Positions 1 to 6,082 of a stretch of DNA of 40,325 bases are shown in pieces. The DNA is taken from contig JAILQS010000172.1 in NCBI GenBank assembly GCA_024698865.1, forward strand, positions 1-40,325. The letters run 5' to 3'. The notes beneath the pieces are model-generated. The model worked only from the letters and a program-made list of their open reading frames with translations. It was not told where the DNA came from and did no database searches. This DNA is from Lachnospiraceae bacterium. GTDB lineage: Bacteria > Bacillota > Clostridia > Lachnospirales > Lachnospiraceae. The first letter of the stretch is position 1, and each line of letters begins with the position of its first letter. A program made the position numbers and the translations under genes.

Positions 1-1
1 A

Positions 2-130
2 ATACTTGTGCTTACGAAAGAGGGTATATCTGAATCCGGTACCCATAAGGAACTTTTGCAGAAAAACGGAGTATATGCGAAGTTGTACCATATGGGAAAT
101 GAAACGCGTTTGAAATACGCGATGCAGTAG
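2..130 (+). CDS. ABC transporter ATP-binding protein, C-terminal end (partial)
   Basis: Reading frame 2 is open from the window edge to a TAG and gives about 42 residues. It contains the end of an ABC transporter nucleotide-binding domain: the ESGTHKELL stretch after the H-loop region, followed by NGVYAKLYHM. This GTHxELL...YAxLY pattern is typical of exporter-type (ABCB/MsbA-like) proteins, where the ATPase is fused to a membrane domain, but the membrane part would lie outside the window. The frame is missing from the ORF track because its start is off the edge. A hairpin terminator follows about 30 bp downstream, so the transcript probably ends there. The substrate cannot be inferred from this fragment. 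Confidence 0.8.
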   Translation: MLVLTKEGISESGTHKELLQKNGVYAKLYHMGNETRLKYAMQ

Positions 131-160
131 TATACAAAAACACAATTTTGAAACTATATA

Positions 161-208
161 AGCCGCGAGGCTTCTACCGTTTTAGGTAGAAGCTCGTGGC
201 TTATTTTT
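161..208 (+). terminator. Rho-independent terminator built from the local palindromic repeat
   Basis: The arms AGCCGCGAGGCTTCTACC and GGTAGAAGCTCGTGGCT pair with one mismatch and one bulge around a GTTTTA loop. They are followed by TATTTTTGT. It lies just after the ABC transporter stop codon and is a good terminator. The left arm with its upstream GAAACTATATA matches the head of the 60-bp units of the arrays at 1731 and 8594, and the right arm matches the tail of their reverse units. It is therefore a compact member of the same repeat family. Confidence 0.8.
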
Positions 209-249
209 GTGCAAAAAAATAAAAAAAACCAAATTGATGAAAACTATTG

Positions 250-660
250 ATTGTAACCTACGGTGATACGAACAAGAAAATCCATGCAACAACCGACGGT
301 GACGGAACAATCAACTACGCAGTCAAGGAGAATAGTAGGGCATACATCGACGTGAATTCTTCTATCGGTGCACTGACAATCAAAAAGACGGGCAAAGCGA
401 CTGTTATTATTACAGCCTGAGAAACAGGTAACTGTAATCAGGCGACCAAAGCCGGAAAGTATTATATATGGTATAAGGTCAAAGGGGATGAAAATCATTA
501 CAATACAGAAGCAAAATGCATTGAAGTAAATATATTTGCTCCGACCCCGGTTTCACAGCAGTATAAAGATGAATTATCCATCAATGCCGGATTTAAGAAA
601 ATCCAGAAGGGCGCAAAGATTACAATTAAATGGGAAAAGCATTATAATAAAAGCATTATA
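250..660 (+). pseudogene. Remnant of a secreted surface-protein gene (internal part)
   Basis: One frame reads through bacterial-surface-domain sequence such as VTYGDTNKKIHATTDGDG and KKTGKATVIITA, then hits an in-frame TGA at 418-420. It continues as YYIWYKVKGDENHYNTEAK and then KDELSINAGFKKIQKG. The second half matches the intact 619-aa protein at 6083-7942 (YYVWYMVKGDENHNDTEAK, KDELSINAGFKVIQKG). There is no start codon or ribosome binding site, and the match stops abruptly at TIKW, where a 14-bp tandem repeat takes over. This is a decayed paralogue whose 3' end lies about 800 bp further on, at 1455-1636. The minus-strand ORF listed at 244-498 is its shadow. Confidence 0.85.
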
Positions 661-710
661 ATAAAAGCATTATTATAAAAGCATTATTATAAAAGCATTA
701 TTATAAAAGC
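635..710 (+). repeat. 14-bp tandem repeat, about 5.4 copies
   Basis: The unit AAAAGCATTATAAT, becoming AAAAGCATTATTAT, recurs with exact 14-bp spacing at 635, 649, 663, 677 and 691, with a final AAAAGC at 705. It starts inside the surface-gene remnant and abuts the terminator hairpin at 711, so it marks the left junction of the block that interrupts the remnant. Slippage probably expanded it. Confidence 0.9.
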
Positions 711-750
711 GACCTTGATTGTTACGATTCGTAAAATCAAGGTCGTTTGT
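711..750. terminator. Terminator hairpin downstream of the lipoprotein gene
   Basis: GACCTTGATT (711-720) and AATCAAGGTC (735-744) form a perfect 10-bp stem. T-rich sequence follows on both strands (GTTTGTTTTTG on plus, GCTTTTAT on minus). It lies just beyond the stop codon of the minus-strand lipoprotein gene and probably ends that transcript. It could work in both directions. Confidence 0.75.
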
Positions 751-777
751 TTTTGCTTTTTGGCTTTATTACTAGAT

Positions 778-1272
778 TTAGTACTGCATCATGCTTAAAG
801 AATCACTTGCGCTGTAGTTATTATCGAATTCAGCTTCGTTCCAAGTTCCGAAATACTCCAACTTAGAAGTATCCTCAATGCTGGTTCTGTAAGTATACAG
901 AGTTCCATTTGATGCGGTTGCTTTTACCATAAAAGAATTAGTGCCGATTTCTTCGAATGAATTAATTCTGTCAGAGTATTCGGCTTCGAATTTACCGGTG
1001 CTTGTTATATGACCATATTGGATTTCGGAAGCACCAAACTGAACGTAGTATTCACATGGATAATCGCCTTCACCGGTGATGGATGAGCTCTGCCATGTTC
1101 CTGAAATAGCAGAAGCATCGGTAGCAGTGTTGTTTTCTTTATTAGCTGCCTGCTCATCTTCAGATGTAGTATTGGTTTCATTTGCTGGTGTAGTAGCTTC
1201 TTCTTTTGCACCACAACCAACTGTTGCAAGCATGAATGTTAATAATAGTACGGCTAATAATCTTTTTTTCAT
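778..1272 (-). CDS. Small secreted lipoprotein of unknown function
   Basis: The ORF track starts at 1317, but the better start is the ATG at 1272 (MKKRLLAVLLLTFMLA). It has AGGAGG nine bases upstream, and the earlier start would fall on the transcript start region of the predicted promoter. The product is about 164 residues. A lipoprotein signal peptide ends in the lipobox ATVGC, so the cysteine should be lipidated and the protein held on the outer face of the membrane. A low-complexity Glu/Thr/Asn linker follows. The remaining ~115 residues (from SGTWQSSSITGEG) look like a small beta-rich fold that I do not recognise. The gene has its own promoter and terminator and lies, with a tcdA fragment, inside a broken surface-protein gene. 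It therefore seems to have arrived as part of a recombined block. Confidence 0.8.
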   Translation of the reverse strand: MKKRLLAVLLLTFMLATVGCGAKEEATTPANETNTTSEDEQAANKENNTATDASAISGTWQSSSITGEGDYPCEYYVQFGASEIQYGHITSTGKFEAEYSDRINSFEEIGTNSFMVKATASNGTLYTYRTSIEDTSKLEYFGTWNEAEFDNNYSASDSLSMMQY

Positions 1273-1294
1273 CTCATATTTCCTCCTTTTCAAA

Positions 1295-1317
1295 GTGTAC
1301 TGCCTAAGATAGTACAC
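1295..1317. promoter_or_regulatory. Inverted repeat overlapping the lipoprotein -10 region (candidate operator)
   Basis: GTGTACT (1295-1301) and AGTACAC (1311-1317) form a perfect 7-bp inverted repeat with a 9-bp gap. One arm overlaps the minus-strand -10 box and the other lies near the expected transcription start. The position suits a repressor site, but no regulator gene is visible nearby. The operator role is inferred. Confidence 0.5.
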
Positions 1318-1337
1318 ATTGAAAAACTAATTGTCAA
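1309..1337 (-). promoter_or_regulatory. Sigma-A-type promoter of the lipoprotein gene
   Basis: Read on the minus strand, a consensus -35 TTGACA (1337-1332) is followed by 17 bp and a -10 TACTAT (1314-1309). The lipoprotein start codon lies about 37 bp downstream. The -35 box overlaps that of a promoter on the other strand. Confidence 0.75.
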
Positions 1338-1359
1338 CAGGCAATTTAATTGATATGAT
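1331..1359 (+). promoter_or_regulatory. Sigma-A-type promoter of the truncated tcdA-like gene
   Basis: TTGTCA (1331-1336), 17 bp, then TATGAT (1354-1359). It points towards the ATG at 1398, which has AGAGGAG upstream. The -35 box overlaps the -35 of the divergent lipoprotein promoter by five bases, so the two promoters probably exclude each other. Confidence 0.65.
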
Positions 1360-1397
1360 TTAAGGCAGTGAAAAGAAACCCGAAAGAGGAGTTATAT

Positions 1398-1535
1398 ATG
1401 TCAAATCAATTTTTAAGAACAGAACTTTTATATGGAGCAGAAGCCATGAAACACTTGTCAAAAAGAAACAGCTTTCCAATGCCCATGCAACAGAATTTAG
1501 ATATGCAAGTGCAGACAATGCAATCGCAAAGGTAG
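1398..1535 (+). pseudogene. tcdA: 5' fragment of a tcdA-like gene fused out of frame to a surface-gene remnant
   Basis: An ATG at 1398 has a good ribosome binding site (AGAGGAGTTATAT) and a promoter upstream. The peptide begins MSNQFLRTELLYGAEAMKHL. This resembles the N-terminus of tRNA threonylcarbamoyladenosine dehydratase (TcdA, ThiF/MoeB family), in which an RTxLLxGxEAMxxL segment precedes the nucleotide-binding glycine loop. After about 22 codons the similarity ends. The DNA then becomes the 3' end of the surface-protein gene in a different frame, and translation stops at TAG 1533-1535. The gene is cut before any functional domain. Recognition rests on a short N-terminal match and is moderate. 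Confidence 0.6.
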
Positions 1536-1636
1536 ATAAGAAGGGCAATGTTACTGGAGTAGCAAAAGGAAGTACAAAGATTTATGTATATTCAAGAAAC
1601 GGGCTTGCAAAGGCAGTTAAGGTGACGGTTAAGTAA
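1455..1636 (+). pseudogene. Remnant of the same surface-protein gene (Big_2-like 3' end)
   Basis: In the frame ending at TAA 1634-1636 the sequence reads KKKQLSNAHATEF, IAKVDKKGNVTGVAKG and VYSRNGLAKAVKVTVK. This is almost identical to the last ~60 residues of the 619-aa protein ending at 7942, a Big_2-like domain. There is no start codon. It is the missing 3' end of the remnant at 250-660. About 110 codons between the two parts, present in the 619-aa gene, are absent and replaced by the lipoprotein/tcdA block. The junction lies in an A-rich stretch around 1453-1466, where the two sequences share a few bases. Confidence 0.85.
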
Positions 1637-1663
1637 AATTTGTAATAAAGATTATTAACAGGG

Positions 1664-1698
1664 AAACCACAGCACTTAATTAGGCTGTGGTTTTTCTT
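1664..1698 (+). terminator. Terminator after the surface-gene remnant
   Basis: AAACCACAG (1664-1672) pairs perfectly with CTGTGGTTT (1685-1693) around a 12-base loop and runs into TTTTTCTT. It is presumably the original terminator of the now broken gene. The intact paralogue has a different hairpin at the corresponding place. Confidence 0.8.
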
Positions 1699-1730
1699 GG
1701 GATAGCACAGATATCCACTGAACAAAACAA

Positions 1731-2137
1731 GCCACGAGCCTTCTACCGTTATACGAAGAAAGAGTCATTCACCAGTTGGAAACTATATATGCCACGACGC
1801 TACGACCGTTATACGAAGAGAGCATCATTCACCAGTTGGAAACTATACAAGCCACGACGCTACTACCGTTTTACGTAGAGAGTGTTATTCACCAATCGGT
1901 ACTTAACGAAAACGGAGTTTGAGTTTAGTATCCGCTATTGGTGAATCCGAGCGAGAGCGTCTCTCGGAGTGAAATGGTAGTAGCGCGTGGCATTTATATG
2001 GTATGCAACGATATGTGAATCCGAGCGAGAGCGTCTCTCGAAGTGAAATGGTAGTAGCTCGTGGCTTGTATAGCCAGCAACTATTGGTGAATTCGAGCGA
2101 AAGCGTCTCTCGAAGTAAAATGGTAGAAGTTCGTGAC
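1731..2137. repeat. Palindromic repeat array, copy A
   Basis: The left half has three direct units spaced exactly 60 bp apart (starting 1731, 1791, 1851). Each has the form GCCACGACGCTACTACCGTT...CATTCACCAGTTGGAAACTATA. After a short centre (ACTTAACGAAAACGGAGTTT) the right half has three units of about 72-74 bp. These are built on GGTGAATCCGAGCGAGAGCG...GTAGTAGCGCGTGGC, which is roughly the reverse complement of the left units. The whole stretch can fold as one long imperfect hairpin or as several small ones (for example GAGCGAGAGCGTCTCTCG). It lies between the broken surface gene and the 1263-aa gene. Several ORF-track entries here (1687, 1903, 2003, 2081) are repeat artefacts. From 2138 to the next gene I see only A/T-rich sequence with a small CAGGT/ACCTG hairpin. 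Confidence 0.9.
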
Positions 2138-2261
2138 ATAATTATTATATATTATGAAAAAATTAAGATAGCAGGTATTCAAACCTGATAGATGGTAAAA
2201 TAAATCCAACATATATTTACAGTATGGGGTTATTAGCCATGCGGAAAAGGAGGTATTTTGC

Positions 2262-5200
2262 ATGAAACAAAAAAGACAGAAAACAGGAAGAAAATTTTTG
2301 AGTTTCTTGCTCGCACTGGCGATGGTCGTCGGGTTGATGCCGGGGATGAGCCTGACGGCGATGGCGGATGATGTTGATTTATATGTGGGAAATCAACCGG
2401 TCACAGGAACGCAAAGCTCAGGTGATGGCACTTGGGATTATAATGCTGATACCAAGACCCTGACGCTGAATGGCTATAACAATAATGGCGCTGTTCAGAA
2501 AGTAGGCTATCAAGGTAATTATTATTGTATTTATAGCAATGTTTCCTTGAACATAATCTTGAAAGGCGAAAATACACTTACAGGCTCTGATGGGCGTATT
2601 TTTGGCATTTATGTTTCCGGAGGTAACAATAATTTGACGATTTCCGGAGATGGATCACTGAATATTTCAGTTGTGTTAACTGCTATCGGATGCCAGTATG
2701 GAGATGTTACTATTTCTGGTGCCACAGTGTCCGCAGATAGTACAAACGCTTATTGTATTGCCAGTGGTGGTAATGCTGGTAATAAAGTAACAATTCAAGA
2801 CGCCATCGTGACCACTAATGCTTTTGGTAACAGTGCTATATGGTCTATGGATAGTGTAACGATTGAAAACAGCACTGTGAATGTTACTAGCGAAAGTGGT
2901 GGCATTTACAGCGGCAATGGTGTAACAATCGAAAGCAGTGAATGTAACGTGGATGCTACCGGAAATTGGTCAACAGGAATTACCAGCGTAAATGGAAATA
3001 TAGAGATTATAGGCGATAAAGTGACTGTTTTCGGCGGTCAAATGGCAATTATGGGTTCCTTGGAAAACGCCATCGCTGGAACCGGCTGGACGGATACAGG
3101 CACAGAGGTTCTCGAAGTCGGTACCCACGGTTCTCAAGATATTATGGGTTATAAGAAGATGCAGTTTCCAACGGCACACAACCATGATTTCACCTACACC
3201 GCTGCCGGTGCGACCATCACAGCGACCTGCTTGGCGGATGGCTGCGCGTTGGATGACGGCAGTGGCAAACATACCGCGAAGCTGACCATCGTTCCGTCCG
3301 AATCTGGCGGCAACACGGCAAAACTGACGGGCGATACCGGTGAGTTTGGGGTGACCGATGATGTTATAAAATATCAGAAAAAAAACAGCAATGGCTGGCA
3401 GAATTCTGATGTCCCAGGTGAAAACGACACTGGCTTTTACAAAGCGAGCGTTACCCTGACAGGATCCGACAATCAATCGGCTACTGCGGAGGTCATTTAC
3501 GGCGTCAGCATGATTAAAAAAGGAACCGGGGATGGAAACGGCTGCAGTTTTGACGTTCCAAAGGTCGCTATTGTCGGAACAAAAATCAAGCCTACGCTTG
3601 CTCTTGCTACGGGCTATAAAGTGAAGAAGATTACTGTCAAAGACGAAGACGGAAAAGATGTGTCTGACACTGTAGGTGTGGATAATGAGGGCTTTACCAT
3701 GCCTGACTACGATGTGACCGTGGACGTTGAATTCGAGGGAATGCCAGTCAACGCCACTCTTAACGTGGTAGGCGGCAGTGGTACGACCTGCGCGGCGAAA
3801 CTGCTGGACGACAACTTCACTGCGGTCACCGGCTCGTCGGTAAACAAAAAGGCGGGCGAGAGATTCGTTTTGAGTATCAGCATGGATGACGAATATGATT
3901 ATTCGATTGGGTTCGATCCATACAGCGAAGTGAGCAGCTATGTGGAAGAATTTAGTGAAGATGACTATGGGAAATATGTTGCGTATGCAAGAGCGAACAA
4001 CATTTCCAACCTACTGAGTACGGATTTGTTTTGGATCACGATGCCCGGTGTGGCTGAAGGTGAGCTGAATATAAATGTCACGTTTGCAAAGGTAAAATCC
4101 TTCACGATTCTGTATCGGTCCGCAAGCAGTGCTGAAGCGGTGTGGTGCAAGTTCACAAAACAAGCCGGCGGAACCGAGATTCCATTTGCTGTAGATATGA
4201 AGCAGGATGCGGTCATGGGTGATCAGGTTGTCTGGGCAGCGAAGGTGACGGCAGCGTTTGCTCCGAAGGAGATTGCCTTTGCTACAACGACTGACTTGCT
4301 TAAGAATGCTTCCATGACAGATGTTACAGTAAAGCAGTCGATTCAAAATGAATCAGATTGGACAAATATCGGGGTCAATGGTGGAAAATTCGTTGTAATC
4401 AGTGGGAACGTGAAAGTCATTGTGGCGGCTTTTGTAACGGACCCGAGCAGCATGGTGTTTTATGACAGTGAAACGGTAACATTTGATGTGCCGGAAAGCA
4501 GCGCAGGTGTTAATCATGTGATCACAGTGTGCGGTACGGATAATGAAGGGAAAGTGACTTCAGCCGGAACCCTCACAGCTTTGGCTGAACCGACAGGGGA
4601 TGTTGTTCCAAAAGGCAAAGAGTTTGCTGGTTGGAGAGGATTTTATTTTGAAGACCTGAACTCTAAAGTGATTGATAAAGTATACAATGCCGGGGAGACA
4701 ATCAATGTATGTGAAAACACCACCTTCCATGCCGTTTGGCAGCCAAAGACCCTGACTGTTAAACTTAATTTGAACGGTGGAGCAGGTGGAAGCGACGTCA
4801 CCTCTGTAACATACGGTCAAACCCTGCCGTTTACAAAAGATCCGACGAAGGACGGATATGAGTTCGGTGGCTGGACAGTCGATAAAGCTGTTACAGAGAA
4901 TGACGTATATTATGGCAGAGGTTCCGCCTTTGATGTCGATACGCCAATCACGGACAATATAGAGTTGACCGCACAGTGGAAGCATATACATTCCTATACA
5001 TACTGTAAAATTAGTGATTTTGGCGATGTGCTGCATGATTATCTGAGCTACGAATCCAAGCTTCATATCAAGATTTGCGGCGATGACGATTTGGCGTTTG
5101 AAGCGCATAGCTTCGACAGCAGTGGTAAATGCTCCTGCGGCTATCAGAAGCTGACGGAGACTGTCACATTAAAAATTACTTATGGCAAGTGGGACGGAAC

Positions 5201-6053
5201 GACTTATACGCCGAAAATGGCAGAGGCAGACAGGAAAGTTGTGAAGGGACAGGAAACTTCCGTGTATGCACCGAGCTCTCTCGGTTCTGATATGAAGTTC
5301 TCGAAATGGCAGTACAGCGCTGATGGTACAACATGGAAAGACCTCGCTTCATATGCAATGATGGGATTTGTTGTTCCCGCCAATATGCAACTGCGGGCGC
5401 TTTACACCAACCCGGTTACGAAGCCGCAAATCAGCTTAAGCGCAACCACATACCCTGTCATGGTCGAAGGATATGAGCTTAATACCATTCTGTTACAGAT
5501 GGCTTATCAACTGCCGGACGGTTATTACTATGTGGATTCCGGCGTGAAAGCGAGTGACAATATAGGGATTTCTTATTATGAGTTGAAAGAGATAAAAAAG
5601 ACAGCGGGACAAAAGGCTGCTTTGGCAGGAATACAACTAGGACTAAGCTTCCTACCTGGCGCCGGTATCGGCGATTTCCTGGTGGGCCAGACGATGGATG
5701 CCATGAATGGTCCCGAATACTATTACGAAAAACGTGAAGACAGCGTGCTTGGTATCATGACGGCAGAGACCCTGAGCGACTTTATGTATAAGGGTAAGCC
5801 GGTTAATATAGAAAAATTCGACCCGCTCTATTGGGACTACAGACCTGATACGAAGAGTCAGAGTGGTTCGCTGAATGCACAGGTTCCTCTCAATTTCGTT
5901 CAAAAGAACAACTGGAACCACTATATTTACGGTATCGCCTGGCTGCGCTACAAGGACAAAGCGGGTAAGGTTCAGACAATCTACACGCCGGCCCTCGCCA
6001 CGACCTTGACTGACATTGCAAATAGTAAGACAGTTACGAAAAGTGGATTATAA
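2262..6053 (+). CDS. Large secreted surface protein with beta-helix-like and InlB-type repeats
   Basis: The product has 1263 residues, and the ATG is preceded by AAAAGGAGG. A signal peptide (about residues 1-36, cleaved near LTAMA) directs export. Residues ~37-300 form short beta-strand repeats rich in Asn, Gly and Thr (LTISGDGSLNI, VTIENSTVNV), as in right-handed beta-helix carbohydrate-binding modules. Later come Ig-like segments and an InlB/Flg_new-type repeat at ~820-908 (LNLNGGAGGSDVTSVTYGQT, GYEFGGWTV, ELTAQW). Next is a Cys/His cluster (HSFDSSGKCSCGYQ), then a C-terminal region with a hydrophobic stretch (LSFLPGAGIGDFLVG). No LPXTG or other anchor is seen. Base composition is uneven: 2521-2580 is 27% GC but 3181-3240 is 60% (hand counts). 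The 619-aa gene follows after 29 bp and is probably co-transcribed. Binding to polysaccharide or adhesion is plausible; the true role is unknown. Confidence 0.8.
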   Translation: MKQKRQKTGRKFLSFLLALAMVVGLMPGMSLTAMADDVDLYVGNQPVTGTQSSGDGTWDYNADTKTLTLNGYNNNGAVQKVGYQGNYYCIYSNVSLNIILKGENTLTGSDGRIFGIYVSGGNNNLTISGDGSLNISVVLTAIGCQYGDVTISGATVSADSTNAYCIASGGNAGNKVTIQDAIVTTNAFGNSAIWSMDSVTIENSTVNVTSESGGIYSGNGVTIESSECNVDATGNWSTGITSVNGNIEIIGDKVTVFGGQMAIMGSLENAIAGTGWTDTGTEVLEVGTHGSQDIMGYKKMQFPTAHNHDFTYTAAGATITATCLADGCALDDGSGKHTAKLTIVPSESGGNTAKLTGDTGEFGVTDDVIKYQKKNSNGWQNSDVPGENDTGFYKASVTLTGSDNQSATAEVIYGVSMIKKGTGDGNGCSFDVPKVAIVGTKIKPTLALATGYKVKKITVKDEDGKDVSDTVGVDNEGFTMPDYDVTVDVEFEGMPVNATLNVVGGSGTTCAAKLLDDNFTAVTGSSVNKKAGERFVLSISMDDEYDYSIGFDPYSEVSSYVEEFSEDDYGKYVAYARANNISNLLSTDLFWITMPGVAEGELNINVTFAKVKSFTILYRSASSAEAVWCKFTKQAGGTEIPFAVDMKQDAVMGDQVVWAAKVTAAFAPKEIAFATTTDLLKNASMTDVTVKQSIQNESDWTNIGVNGGKFVVISGNVKVIVAAFVTDPSSMVFYDSETVTFDVPESSAGVNHVITVCGTDNEGKVTSAGTLTALAEPTGDVVPKGKEFAGWRGFYFEDLNSKVIDKVYNAGETINVCENTTFHAVWQPKTLTVKLNLNGGAGGSDVTSVTYGQTLPFTKDPTKDGYEFGGWTVDKAVTENDVYYGRGSAFDVDTPITDNIELTAQWKHIHSYTYCKISDFGDVLHDYLSYESKLHIKICGDDDLAFEAHSFDSSGKCSCGYQKLTETVTLKITYGKWDGTTYTPKMAEADRKVVKGQETSVYAPSSLGSDMKFSKWQYSADGTTWKDLASYAMMGFVVPANMQLRALYTNPVTKPQISLSATTYPVMVEGYELNTILLQMAYQLPDGYYYVDSGVKASDNIGISYYELKEIKKTAGQKAALAGIQLGLSFLPGAGIGDFLVGQTMDAMNGPEYYYEKREDSVLGIMTAETLSDFMYKGKPVNIEKFDPLYWDYRPDTKSQSGSLNAQVPLNFVQKNNWNHYIYGIAWLRYKDKAGKVQTIYTPALATTLTDIANSKTVTKSGL

Positions 6054-6082
6054 CGCATGAACTTGAACAAGGGAGGTAGCCC

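Noticed and set aside
1731-2137. CRISPR array because of 60-bp periodic repeats
   Set aside because: Units are contiguous and homologous throughout; there are no unique spacers and no cas genes, and the right half is the inverted form of the left half.
1687-2263. Small proteins in ORF-track entries at 1687, 1903, 2003 and 2081
   Set aside because: They read through the palindromic repeats on both strands (RETLSLEFT-type peptides) and have no ribosome binding sites.
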